A DNA stretch of 64,000 bases from Spisula solida (GCA_947247005.1 OX365947.1:32630760-32694759); one strand, 5' to 3'. Counted from the first letter of the stretch, positions 1 through 11,010 are shown. Notes: generated by a model from the letters alone, not told the origin. Numbers and translations are program-made.

Positions 1-411
1 TCAAATTGTAAATTTTTGAATTTTAAGAGTCAAAATATTTAAGTTTTCCTCAGATGCTTTATAAATACCAGCCCTGGCATATTACTCAACTGGTCAATGG
101 TTTTAACTGATACATATCTCTCCCTCCATGTCATAGGTCAATGTAATCAGGTAACATTTGACTGTTTCAGCCAATCAGAAACAACAATAACCAATAGTCA
201 TTTACATCTTAGGCCAAACAAAATAGTCCCATTTATGGTCATCATACATACCCTGCAACAAACGCTCCTCACCCTGAAGATTTGTCAACCCATTACAAAT
301 AAACTGCAGTTCATCTCAACGCATTGTTATAGGAAGTACTTGAAAGGTATATGGCCACATACATACACCGAGTACAGAAAGAAGCACACATTTAACATTT
401 CTCCACACGGT
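1..411. other. no gene seen
   Basis: A small open frame crosses this stretch but shows no domain or splice context. Nothing else is recognised. Confidence 0.5.
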
Positions 412-625
412 TATAGTCCAGTCAGGGCAAGGACCAAGTGACGCAGCGGTCAAGTCCTCTATTATGGTGTAAGCAAATTATAAAGGCTTATACAAGCAGG
501 TACGATATCAATGCTAAAGTAACATACTATATTCGCTCTACCTGTTATGACGATGGTTGTAATATTTTGTGTACACATAAACTCCAACGTCACTCTCCCA
601 ATATCCTAACTGGACTGTACATGTT
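412..625 (+). repeat. dispersed SINE-like repeat, copy A
   Basis: About 210 bp that aligns along its length with 28106-28320. Both share gtgacgcagcggt, cgctctacctgtt and atcctaactggac at matching spacing. The first of these resembles a tRNA-type A box (pol III promoter), but I see no clear B box. Small open frames inside it are not conserved between the copies. Confidence 0.6.
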
Positions 626-850
626 AGCCTTTATAGCTTTCTATAGAGGCCACACAAAACAATGATTTGGTTTGTTTTGATTGTTAACACATTAAAGTTG
701 TTTCCGAAGACTGTTTCAAAACTTTACCTTTGCAGCAAAGCTGAATGTGTTAATTCCTTGAAATGCTATATTAACAACATGCATTCAAAAATCTTCAAAT
801 AAGAGTCACATGTGAATACAGTTTAAGAGCTAAAGCAGAGATACCTTGGA

Positions 851-921
851 ACCATCCTCATACATCAGTCGTTAGTCAAGTTCCCAGATATCACTGGTGA
901 AGAAAACTCTGGTGAACGAGA
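851..921 (-). repeat. copy of a recurrent leader motif
   Basis: On the minus strand this reads as the same roughly 70-base sequence found downstream of TATA boxes at 47196-47268 and 59845-59917. Shared landmarks in order are tctcgttcaccagag, ttcttcaccagtgata, ctgggaacttgactaac and actgatgtatgaggatggt. The complementary arms gttc-ccag and ctgggaac are kept, so an RNA hairpin is possible. Confidence 0.6.
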
Positions 922-1526
922 ACGCCTGGGAACAAGTGGACACAATAAATGACTGATATATGTATTACAGGAAGAAAATGGCAGATTGACCAAAATGACC
1001 GATTTAACATGTAACCCTATGGAGAAAAAATGCATGTTTTTATGTACTCAGTGTAGTTTAAATGTTAATCTCTCACTCAAGAAGCATTGACTAATAGATC
1101 ATATCATTGCCTTTTATATGCAATTTCTACAAAGAAACGCCTACCCTAAAGACCAGCAACACTTTTTTGGGCTCAAAATACTTCAGAATATGAGCTACAT
1201 CAACACGACTTCTTGTGTCAATCTTATAACCACTTAATCCCCTTTAAAAACTTGATTAATCACATTACAACCAGAAATATAATTGTCTTAATACAATGTA
1301 CTGTAAAAACATACATTTTCGCTTTGTGAAAGTTTTGCCTCTTTGTTACAGTGAAGTCGTCAGTGAGGTTAAAGTCGTTTGCAAGTTTAATTTCAAAACT
1401 TCAGATATAAATTATGCTTTCTGTGATTTACAGCCATTGCTAAAGTTCTCTGGCATAAGTTTTTGCGAATTTGCCAAATTCAGGAATATGGAGAAAATAG
1501 CGAAACTTTCTGATTTTTCCAATAAA

Positions 1527-1636
1527 TCAAGTTTGAAGGTTTTTCATCAACTTCAATCTTCCTTTAATATAATCACTCTCATCCACGGATACCAGAAGCT
1601 GTAATTGTTCACCATTCACAGCAAAACTCAGTGACT
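1527..1636 (-). CDS. DEDD: DEDD exon 5 (C terminus and stop)
   Basis: Found by looking for the expected C terminus. The acceptor tatttcag|AGTCAC joins in phase and gives 35 codons matching the end of vertebrate DEDD (E-S-L...A-V, LLVSVDESDY, GR, L..NL), then TGA at 1529-1527. A weak ATTAAA polyadenylation signal lies at 1391-1386 on the minus strand. Confidence 0.9.
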
Positions 1637-4600
1637 CTGAAATATCAAAGAGAACAGAGATATACTCTAACATTTGCTATCGGCCACCAAAAGCAACTAG
1701 ACTTTCATCTTAAAAACGTGTTTTGGAATATTTTTTATATCACTTTTTGTCAATGATAATGAAAGCAGAAACCTACCCCAATAACATTTGGCAATATTTA
1801 AAGCTACACCCATGCAGAAATAACACAAACTGTGATTAATGCACACTAAACTTAAAGGACAAGGTTCACTAATGGCTTAATTTTGCCCTGTGATTTTTCA
1901 TAAAATAAAAATGCATGTTCCTATAAATCTGCCTCTAATTCAAATAACTTAACATTCCTGTGTAAAAAATGAGCATACACATGCCAATTTCCCTTGTGAT
2001 TTGTTGACAAAACTGCCAATAATATGAGGTATATGTCATGTTTAGACCAAAATGTCATTTTTGGCCATTTTCACGACTATTATTGACAGGTCTTTATATA
2101 TGTACAAAATATCAAAGTGTCGCAAGAATGCCATCGTGAATTTTTGGAAGGTTTTACGCCATGAAAATGGCTAAAAATGACCTTTTTTGGTAAATATAAC
2201 ATATTTCAAGTAGATTTGTCGACATATTACGAGGGAAATTTGGAAAAGTATGCTTAATTTTTTGAAAGACATTGTTAGGCGATTAGAACCTCAGGACAAA
2301 TTTATAGAAAGATGCATTTCTATTTTTCGATAAAACTCAGGGACAAATTAAGCCATAAATGAACCTTGTCCTTTACCCTCAGGAGGTATTATAGCTTGTC
2401 TTCAAATTAATAATTGTAAATTTACATGGTCAGTCTGTTACATGGAAATAATTTCACAACAATAAAGTCTAGTATAGCAATTTTAAACCAGATTTATTTC
2501 CAGTAGTTTTGGTTATTTTGAAATTGTCTTATTATACCACGATCAGGCAATTTTGACAGACACAGGTAATTATGTATACATACTATACAATGGGTATGAC
2601 AATATCTGATGTACTCATGAATATGCTTGTACATTTACTCATGAAAATCGAGGTACTCATGAATATCAGAGTACTTGTGAATATCTGAGTACTTGTGAAT
2701 ATCTGAGTGCTTGTGAATATCTGAGTACTTGTGAATATCTGAGTACATGTGAATATCAGAGTACTTGTGAATATCAGAGTACTTGTGAATATCAGAGTAC
2801 TTGTGAATATCTGAGTACTTGTGAATATCCTAGTGCTTGTGAATATCTGAGTACATGTGAATATCAGAGTACTTGTGAATATCTGAGTACCTTGTGAATA
2901 TCTGAGTACTTTTGAATATCCGAGTGCTTGTGAATATCTGAGTACTTGTGAATATCTGAGTACCTTGTGAATATCTGAGTACTTTTGAATATCCGAGTGC
3001 TTGTGAATATCTGAGTACTTGTGAATATTTGAGTACTTGTTAATATTGAATTACTAATTACATCACTTTAATCAAGCAACAATTGATACATTTATAATAA
3101 TAAATATTTTACCAGTGAGGAAGAGTTTCTCCAAAGCAGTTTGTAGCGTGCCATTTGTATAATCTCTCCAGAATGCATCGAGGTATGTGATATCAGCAAA
3201 TGTTACATCACAGACAAGGGAGCTAAGACTATGTGTATTGATAATATCACATGCTTGATTGAACAGATCAAACTGTTGTTCTATTTTATGTCTTTTATTA
3301 CTGTGTATACTGCTATCTAACAATTCCTGACATTCCTTGTATACCACCGTAGAACAGAGACGTACAACTGAAATATAACAAGACAGTACGTAATTCCCCA
3401 TAGTCTGGAATGATACGTCAAGAATCAGCGCTCATTACTAACACTGGTCCGCTGGTCTGAGACCAGTGAAAATCCAGAAGGACCAGTGAAAATTCTAGAG
3501 GACCAGTAACTGTCCTATTTACAAATTGGGCGCTTTTGCCCTGTCGGACCAGTGGCCAAAATAGGCCTGAGAATGCTAACATGCAGCAGTCTGTGCAGAC
3601 ACAAGGGTTTCAATAGGGGCCGAATATCAATGCTCATACCAGACTACACATTTTTATAGCCAAAATACATACTTAACTTGTAAGAGTCAAAATGTTGTTT
3701 TTCAAAGTTCAGGGGGACATATAATATTGGTACATTTGTACGAAGAAATAAGAAATTGGTGAACAAAGCAATGACACAATATTATTAAATTACTTTGGCC
3801 AATTAGGCAATATCGAAAATAGAGAGAAACCACCAAACACGAATAACATTTAATGTATATTCATTAGACTACAACGTTTCGCCCAGAAGGCTTCTTCAGG
3901 TAATGATTATAATATACAAAAACAATGATGACGTAACGTCATGCATAATAACGCGGTGGCGCCAAAAGACGTTACATAGTAAATGCAGCGCAAAATACAT
4001 ATGAATACATATGAACAACGTTTCATATATTGGATTGTAAAGAACAACAATAATAATATATACTATACAGTACATGTATAACCTCTATAAAGCAACACAA
4101 AATAGGAGCTACAAAGGGTGGTCGTAATTAAGAGGTAGTAGCTCTCCAAAGGTAAGATTTGAAGGAAAAAAGGCTAGTGAAAAAATGAATGTTCATAATT
4201 ATATTAAGAGGTAGAGAGGTTATACAGCACTGCAATTAAAAAACCGGATCATACATACTCAATAATTCCTATTGGTAAGATATATAAAACAGAGTAATAG
4301 GAACTAACGATTTTTATCATATTATACAACATGCGTGAACGACGCTAAATCTATTTGTCATAAATGACCTTTGCGTTCATTCCATCTGGATACAAAGTCT
4401 TAAGTCTATGCCAATTAGGCAGGAATAAGTGAAACCCATTTCAATCATTTCTGATGTAGGTAACAACTGTATGTGGATGTTAGGTATTTATACATACCAC
4501 ATGTGTAAGCTGGCTTAGGATGACCAAATAGATCAGACATTTGTCTATGATTCCCTGATGTAGATGGCATATCTGTCTCATTGTGTTTACTACCCTGTGA

Positions 4601-7600
4601 ATCTAGTTTACTACTTGTTTCCTGGTTCACATTCAATTTTCTTTTCAATGAGGTTGAGTTATTTGTAGCATTGTTTGTATTCTTTCGCTTCTGCAAATAA
4701 AAGTTTATGCAGAAGTTAAACCGACATTTCTTGACACCATGGTTTGAAGAGGACTATAAAAAGATCCTTCCTGTACAGTTTGTTCAAAATCCATTTAGTA
4801 TTTATAAAGAGAAGATTGCATAAATTGAAAGGAGATGTTGAAGAACTCCGGACATTCAACCATCCTAAGAGAGAAATTGAGTTTATAAACCTTCTGATAC
4901 AAACATGTTTGTGGGATTAAGTTGGACAGATGTTCATCCATTCTTAAAAATTGAACAGTTCATCAATCGCATAAAGATGTGGCATTCATGAACATTTTTA
5001 TTTTTATGCATGTGAGTTCAATCGTGACATTGTTGATTTATATGAATTGTATAATAGTATCTTGTAAAAACTTACTTTCCCTCTCTTTCTTGTCTGATAT
5101 GGCTCGTGATCTGCCTTAGCACGACATTTGAACTCACTGAGCTGTCTTGGAGTGTTCTCATTCAAGTATGTTAGCATTGGGTCCACTTCAGCTAAAAGTA
5201 AATCATAAACATTCTAATGAAAATTCAAATATATATGAAATTCAAAACCTGCAATTTACCTTGATAGCTTAGTGGTAGAGCGTCCACTTCTAGGATAAGA
5301 GGTCTTGCTTCATTATCTAATCTATAAGTTGCCTATTAATGGTTTTATTCGCGTTCAAGGATTAAAATGGTGGTAGGTTTGGGTCCTCATGGAAATATAG
5401 CAAGTTTTATGAATGTAGCTTAAACGCTTTTCAGTTTACATGCAAAAATGTTTTGGAATCGATGGGCGGATGGACAAGGGCAAATGTATAAGCCTTTAAG
5501 GAGTGTTGTGTCAAGACTGTGGAGATTGACTCACATGTATGATGTATCGAGTGAATTCCGGGTTATAGGGCCGAATAACGGGGGTCCCGGGGTATGGTCA
5601 TTAAACAGTCTGTTTTATTTAGAAGGCCAGAGAATGACGTAATGGAGCGAGTGGAAGCTCACTGGCAGACGATTACCGGCAGCTGCGTAGATAGACGACC
5701 CTACAAGAGTTACAACTTACAAGACAATGAATAGATGCATGCACGGCGTACCGAACACAGGAGTATATAATCCCTTGTGAATTGTGCTTAGATTAATTTA
5801 ATAATTACCACAGGTCTGACAACTCTTCACACGACAGGTGCCCGGGTAGCTCAGTTGGCACAGCTACAACATAGTGCTCCACATCTAATCAGGTGCAATT
5901 ATTCCTTTACATTGTGTATTAACTTAAATGGTGTCAGACGGACACATACAGAGGCTTGCAGCAGCTATGTGGGAGATGTCTTAGAAATTGCAGGTGTCAA
6001 GAGAGGAGTCAGGCCACAATAAATCCACTCGTCCGCTCGTCCTGCACAATATCTTCCTTCTTTATTTATATAGCAGAACAAGTAAGATTTTGGGGTTTTC
6101 TTCTTTGTCTATATTGCAGGACGAGTGCTTTTAAAAATATTTGTTGAGGCCCGGAAGTGGCATAGTATGACCGTCACATAGTGATCGACTGTGGAGACTG
6201 GCGCCCGACAAGGCCAGTAGGCAGAACTACACCATAACAGACTAGCGTACCAGGGGTTGCAGGTTAGAGTCCAATGTCGCATGCACTCCTCCTATTACTT
6301 AACAATCCACCAACTGCTTGCCTTCTCAGTGGAAAACAGCAAATGTAGCTCCCATCTACCAAAAAGGGGACAGGTCAAATCCCGCCAACTACAGACCCAT
6401 CTCATTGACAGGTGTTCTATGCAAAACCCTTGAACACATTGTTGCCTCGTCTGTAGTAAAACACTTCACACAACACAACATCCTTTAACACCTCCAACAT
6501 GGATTTCGAGAGAAAAGGTCATGTGTTACCCAACTTATCATGCTCATTAACGACTTAATTACCGCAGTCTATCAGAAACTGCAGGTAGACCTCATACTAT
6601 TGGATTTCAGCAAGGCTTTCGACAAGGTCAGCCATGAGAAAGTCCTGCTTAAACTACATTCATACTGCGTCCGAGGCCAAACACTGAAGTGGGTCAAAAG
6701 CTTCCTAGATAATCAGCTCCAGTCTGTAGTTTTGAATGGCACTAGCTCGGATGCTATCCCTGTTTCTTCAGGAGTGCCCCAGGGGTCAGTGCTGGGTCCT
6801 CTCCTCTTTCTAGCGTATATCAATGACCTCCCAAAGAACATCAGCTCGAAAGTCCGCCTTTTTGCAGATGATACAGCAGTATACCTATCATTATCATCTG
6901 CAAAGGAGTCTAAAACCCTCCAGAATGACCTTAAAACACTAGAAAAGTGGGAGTTGGAGTGGGATATGCTATTCAACCCCTCCAAATGTCAGCTTGTCCA
7001 CGTCACCCGTAGGAAACATCCTATACCAACCAGATATTATCTCCATAGAGTATTACTAGAATCAGTCACATCAGCCAAATACCTGGGCGTGGACATCTCA
7101 AATAATGTATCCTGGGATGAACATATAAATAGGTCAACGAAAACTGCGAATCAAACACTGGGTTTTCTTTGCAGGAACATAAAGGTTAAGTCTGAATCCA
7201 TTAAGTCCCTTGCTTACCAGACTCTAGTCAGACCCCAGCTAGAATATGCCTCCGAGATTCGGTCCCCACATACCCAAAGCCAGATGGATCAAATCGAGGC
7301 TGTCCAAAGGCAGGCAGCCAGATGGATCAAGGCAAATTACCAAAGAACTGCTAGTGTATCTGATATGCTGAGCTCCTTTAACTTGAGGCGTCTTGACCTT
7401 AGAAAAATTGACAGTCGGCTATCCCTCATGTATAAAATCACCTACAAACTTGTAGCTATCCATATCGAAGGTTATCTAGTGCCCCTTTCTCACCCCTCAA
7501 GATCAACACACCCCCTAGCATATAGGTTAATTGGCGCTACGACTGACTACTTTAAGTTTGCCTTCTTCCCCAGGACCATTCACCACTGGAATAGCCTACC

Positions 7601-8284
7601 ACACCAAGTAGTCAGTCTTCCCACTATAGCATCGTTCAATGCGGCTGTCAGCCGCATTGAGCATGTTTCACCATAAGTCACTGTCAGTCTTCTGAAAACT
7701 GTTTTTACTACTATTTAAACCTGTCTTTCTACTTTTAGCTCTGTATTATACTGTCCTATATTTATTTTAATATTTACTGTTCTTTTACTCGTCTTGGCAG
7801 TTTTGACGCGCGAAATGTCTACGCCCCGTAAGGGGTTTGAAATCAAAGGCAGAAAGATAGACCATTGTGCATCAATTGGTGTCAGAGGCTAAAAACCAAC
7901 AGAGACGGATTTTAGCTTTTTTGGGGAGCTTACAATAAGTAACAATGCAAGTTGATTTCACAATGGCATAACTGTACCTGTAGTGTTAATGTCTGTAGTC
8001 AACTCATATACCTCTGGTGATACAACTTTCAATGCTTCCTGTATAACGGAGACATCCGTTTCATCAACAAAACCTTTTCTTTCTAAAAATTTGAACAGAG
8101 TGTAAGCATCACATTTATACAGTTTCCTCGGGAGAATCGACTTCCGGTTCCTCGTACGGGCGTCTCCCAGGCAACCAGTCACACATAAATGTTTTCTGAC
8201 ACGATCTGTTTGGTCATCAGTCATATTTAAATGAAGTTTTTCGAACATTTCGTGTAGTCGATTTGTGACCATGGACGCCGCCAT
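1527..8284 (-). CDS. DEDD: death effector domain-containing protein (DEDD/DEDD2 ortholog), five coding exons
   Basis: Five exons join in frame with GT-AG introns: 8284-7978, 5191-5076, 4690-4498, 3367-3113 and 1636-1527. They give 981 nt, 326 residues, close to the 318 (DEDD) and 326 (DEDD2) of human proteins. Residues about 8-95 form an N-terminal DED. Basic clusters at 137-144 (RKRGKKRK, created across the exon 2/3 junction) and 157-159 look like nuclear localisation signals. Residues 206-326 match the conserved C-terminal DEDD region, including YLDAFWRDY at 267-275 and a terminal LLVSVDESDY segment. In vertebrates the family is nuclear or nucleolar, binds DNA, represses rRNA transcription and connects to caspase and CDK1 signalling; those roles are inferred here. 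The start is an ATG with an AAAATGG context. I cannot separate DEDD from DEDD2 by eye. Introns are full of mobile elements but all five exons are intact. Confidence 0.93.
1855..2373. mobile_element. TA-flanked MITE in DEDD intron 4
   Basis: Inverted ends of about 40 bp: AAGGACAAGGTTCA at the left and its complement at the right, with matching inner segments around ggcttaatt. Flanked by TA at 1853-1854 and 2374-2375. No transposase frame. The TA target fits a non-autonomous Tc1/mariner element. Confidence 0.8.
2608..3047. repeat. 18-bp minisatellite
   Basis: About 22-24 tandem copies of gagtacttgtgaatatct, with variants at a few positions and occasional one-base insertions (gagtacct). The left end is degenerate (tactcatgaatat). 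It lies in DEDD intron 4. Confidence 0.95.
3113..3367 (-). CDS. DEDD: DEDD exon 4 (conserved C-terminal region)
   Basis: The acceptor reads atatttcag|TTGTAC and the donor ACTG|GTAAAA. It carries the family's most conserved block, including FNQA, CDVTFADITY and YLDAFWRDY. The 18-bp minisatellite starts only about 65 bp into the following intron. Confidence 0.95.
3810..4409 (-). mobile_element. 600-bp insertion with 12-bp target duplication, probably Penelope-like remnant
   Basis: Bounded by the direct repeat gccaattaggca at 3798-3809 and 4410-4421. The minus strand carries ctgaag, a short hairpin and gggcgaaac, a motif I associate with the hammerhead-bearing ends of Penelope-like retroelements. 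No open reverse transcriptase or GIY-YIG frame remains, so class assignment is tentative. Sits in DEDD intron 3. Confidence 0.6.
3855..3917 (-). ncRNA. hammerhead-ribozyme-like fold
   Basis: Read on the minus strand: CUGAAGA, a hairpin with GCC/GGC, GAAA, then GUC. Outer arms can pair in two blocks, GUAUAU with AUAUAC and UCAUUA with UAAUGA, as expected for stem I with an internal loop. One extra C beside stem I and one extra A beside stem II depart from the strict consensus, so activity is uncertain. Confidence 0.45.
4498..4690 (-). CDS. DEDD: DEDD exon 3 (basic linker)
   Basis: The acceptor reads atttgcag|AAGCGA and the donor TGTG|GTATGT. It is a low-complexity, Asn/Ser-rich linker with two KRK clusters. 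Phase agrees with both neighbours: it starts at phase 0 and leaves one base over. Confidence 0.88.
5076..5191 (-). CDS. DEDD: DEDD exon 2
   Basis: The acceptor reads acttttag|CTGAAG and the donor GGAAA|GTAAGT. It begins with the last two bases of codon 103 and ends in phase 0. It encodes 38 further residues of the linker, ending in the basic stretch TRKRGK. Confidence 0.88.
5261..5308 (+). repeat. tRNA-like SINE head
   Basis: tagcttagtggtagagc is a good tRNA A box, followed by an anticodon-arm-like segment to aagaggtc. The B box is not recognisable, so this is a relic. It lies in DEDD intron 1. Confidence 0.5.
5840..5886 (+). repeat. tRNA-like SINE head
   Basis: gcccgggtagctcagttggc matches the 5' half of a tRNA (acceptor and D arm). 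The B-box region is degenerate. It lies in DEDD intron 1. Confidence 0.5.
6303..7850 (+). mobile_element. 5'-truncated CR1/jockey-type LINE, antisense in DEDD intron 1
   Basis: In-frame reverse transcriptase homology begins near 6303 and runs through NYRPISLT and a TAA stop at 6486-6488, then 378 open codons from 6540 to 7676. Within those codons are LDFSKAFDKVSH (21-32, first catalytic Asp), SGVPQGSVLGPLLF (77-90), FADD (108-111, catalytic pair), the thumb and a C-terminal WNSLP motif. A 3' tail follows to about 7850. The endonuclease and ORF1 are missing and the stop breaks the frame, so it is not autonomous. Jockey and CR1 were not separated by eye. Confidence 0.85.
7978..8284 (-). CDS. 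DEDD: DEDD exon 1 (DED domain)
   Basis: Encodes residues 1-102 plus the first base of codon 103. The donor reads ACAG|GTACAG. The DED helices are recognisable from LHEMFEKL to EALKVV, with a short basic insertion (DARTRNRKS) between helices compared with the human protein as I recall it. Confidence 0.93.
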
Positions 8285-8429
8285 TTTGATAATACGCAGA
8301 CGAATAAGTTTTTTATCGTTGTCGACTTTGCGCTAGACGACAGGCGAGATAATTTTATAACGACACAGATATTTATTGTTGCCTGACTGCTTATAGTTAA
8401 TCTCCTACACATATCCATTGTAAGCTGCT

Positions 8430-9384
8430 TTAATACAAATAGAGTATTTAGTATTTCCAGAGACTATAATAACATAAATGAGATAGGCCTGGAATCATAT
8501 TTGTTGCTCTTTTTTGTACATTTTCAACGGTCGTTTTGTCTTTCTTCTTGTATGGGCACCATTATGGATGGGCATATTCAATATGTGGACGAATCAGTGC
8601 TGTATATAGTTTCTTGAAGGTTGAGATGTCCAAGAATTCAAATGATCTTCTCATAGTACTCACGCGTGTTAATTAACATGCGTGTAGTACTGAGTTCTTT
8701 TTGTTAACCTTCTCTGACAGATGTTTTGCAAAGGATAGTTTATCGTCTCTTGTTACTCCTATGCCCTTTTCAACTGAGCTCTTTCCCATGAAATTTAAGT
8801 CTGGTTTGAGTTTATATGAACGTTCTTGTTCTATCTTGTTGCTGATTGTCATGGTTTTACATTTGTCTGGATGGAAGCGGAGTAGCCATTTGTCAGACCA
8901 TTCACTCATACTATAAATATCCTGTTGCAATAGTTCTTTATCTTGTTCTGTTTTAATTTCACGGAAACTATATGTCATCCGCATATAGGTATAGTTCACT
9001 GTCGTTTTATATATTCTCAGTGATGCCATTGATGAATAGAACAAAAAACATAGGTCCGAGCACTGATCCTTGAGAGATACCACTTGTTACTGGTTGCCAC
9101 TCTGATTCCATGCCATTTACTATAACATTTTGTCTTCTGTCAGCAAGAAAATTACTAATCCAGTTTATTTATTTGTCTCCAAATCTATAGAAATTGAGTT
9201 TATGTACGAGTCTCCTATGTGACACTTTATCAAAAGCTTTCATGTAATCGCAGTATGCTACATCTATCGAACCACCTCTGTCTTGAATTTCAGTCCATTT
9301 TTCCATCACGACCAAGAGTTGTAGAACTGTAGATCTTCCTGAGAAGAAGCCAAATTGTTTCTCGCTGAGCAGATCATATTTCAA
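8430..9384 (-). pseudogene. decayed LINE reverse transcriptase
   Basis: Reading on the minus strand from 9384, fragments in changing frames include SEKQFGFFSGRST, YMKAFDKVSH, SQGSVLGP, YLYADD, FHPDKCK and LYTALIRPHIEYAHP, in the order of a non-LTR reverse transcriptase. Several stops and frame changes separate them. It is a different lineage from the LINE at 6303 and starts about 150 bp upstream of the DEDD start codon. Confidence 0.75.
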
Positions 9385-9984
9385 TGCTCATTAAAGAAAT
9401 AACCAAGTTCAGACATTGTGACATTTTAACTGCCCGTTCCCGTTGAAGAATTCCAGGAAAAAACAACACAGACTTAATGAACGGAAAGGAGAATAACTGA
9501 TTTTGTTAAAACAGCTTTATGCGTATTCAAACTATCCGTTCATGGGCTGTTGATCTGTTTTAAATCATTGAACTTACCAAATTATAGAACTTACTTCCTT
9601 ACAATGTAAGAACGTCGATCAGCAACTGTAAACTTACTTTAATTAAAGCAATTACTAAAGCGGTGGTTCTCTGGTAGTCAAGCAACTTTCTCCATCACTG
9701 GAGAGATACATTAATTAATAATTATCAGGACCAATTAATTTCATATTACGTAACTTTTGTAGTTGTACATTATATGTCAATATTATATGAGGCGCATAGG
9801 CAAGATTGGGCACACCCAACTGTGTTGCGTCTTTAAATAAATAAAGTCTTTCTAAATACTAGTAATCATTATTTTAATAACATAGGGTTTATCGCATCGA
9901 TTCTTCCCCTACTCCCGATCGCAGTGGCTGAATAAGTATATGGGGAACTGTGTAACATTTATTTTTCAAAAACAATTTTACAGT
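9385..9984. other. no gene seen
   Basis: AT-rich sequence with no coherent frame, tandem array or inverted repeat that I can support. Confidence 0.5.
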
Positions 9985-10171
9985 CACAGTGTATAAACGA
10001 ATCAACTTCCGTTATCGCAATAAGGCATACATGTTGAATTGAATAGTCTTCCAATAAGTCATACAGTGATCGGAAATCACAGATGTTTTTACTCGCAATA
10101 AATCATATAAGTTGAATTGTATAGTATCTCAATAAGTTATACAGTGATTTGGTATGTACGCTGTGAGATTG
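9985..10171 (+). mobile_element. short TIR element, copy related to 14813-14994
   Basis: Starts cacagtgtataaacg and ends gtacgctgtg, giving imperfect inverted ends. Along its length it aligns with the complement of 14813-14994, including caacttccg, a central tgatcggaaatca-type segment and cagtgatttggt. No target duplication is visible here. Confidence 0.55.
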
Positions 10172-10360
10172 TATAATTATTATCATAAATTGCTTTCATT
10201 AAGCATTCGGGCGATTAATTGTGAACATATTTGGTGAGGTAATCAAGCGAATATTTTCTTCTTCGTCGTATAATGGGTTAATCAGATCGGTCACTTGTTT
10301 ACATAACATTGCGCTTATAAACATTGCAATTTCTCTTATTAATGTATTTTTAATAGACAT

Positions 10361-10566
10361 TACTGTCGGTTCAATAAGTAATACCAATGAGAGAACTGTC
10401 CCATTCAAAGGAATAGGAGGCCTTATGTTTCATATCATAAAATAGATACATTCAATCAATAGTATAATACTTGAAAACCTGTTTTCACATCGTCTCGTTG
10501 GTCGAGTGGATAAGCAAGCCGCTATTATTCCATTAATTTTGTTGAGATTTGTTCAATCTCGACACC
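10361..10566 (+). repeat. tRNA-containing dispersed repeat
   Basis: Aligns with 52093-52275 (shared ttcaataagtaatac, gagagaact, gatacattcaatcaatag, tcgagtggataagca). The right end, 10490-10566, is tRNA-like: A box ggtcgagtggataagc and B box-like gttcaatctc. Confidence 0.6.
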
Positions 10567-10639
10567 CATCCAAGTTACATGAATTTTAAAGTTTTTATCT
10601 TTTACAAGTTCTTTATTTTTTATTTGTAACTTATATAAT

Positions 10640-11010
10640 AAAATACTCAAAGTAAGGTATGTAGATAATTGTTTTTGTTCTATTTTCTTTCTTTATCTAT
10701 CAAGTTGTATCTTTTCAATTATTTTATTTTTATCTACAGTACAATAATCATACAATTGTATATACTATATTTACTACAACATGAAGATTTGATTATTTGA
10801 AGTACCGATTCATTAAAGTGGGATCGAACCTACAACTGAGAATAAAGTAGAAACTTGTAGGAAGTGTGCGTTTATCCATTACACTACAGCGCCTTTGATA
10901 TATGGAATGAGATTTGCACACTATTTGATATCAAACCGATTTAAAGTTTACCTAACAGGCGAGTTTATGTGTATAACGGTTCTCATTTGACTTTGAACGC
11001 ACTATACGTG
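10640..11010 (-). repeat. dispersed repeat with tRNA-like part
   Basis: The complement aligns with 51755-52085. On the minus strand 10893-10816 is tRNA-like: ggcgctgtagtgtaatggat (A box) and ggttcgatccc (B box). The partner at 51.8 kb has the same parts in a different order and orientation relative to the repeat at 10361. Confidence 0.6.

Noticed and set aside
97..665. Two adjacent plus-strand frames of 114 and 75 codons
   Set aside because: They overlap a dispersed repeat whose other copy (28106-28320) does not preserve the frame, and no domain is visible.
1296..1604. 102-codon plus-strand frame
   Set aside because: It is antisense to DEDD exon 5 and its 3' flank; the minus-strand match is far stronger.
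6713..6985. 90-codon minus-strand frame
   Set aside because: Antisense shadow of the LINE reverse transcriptase.
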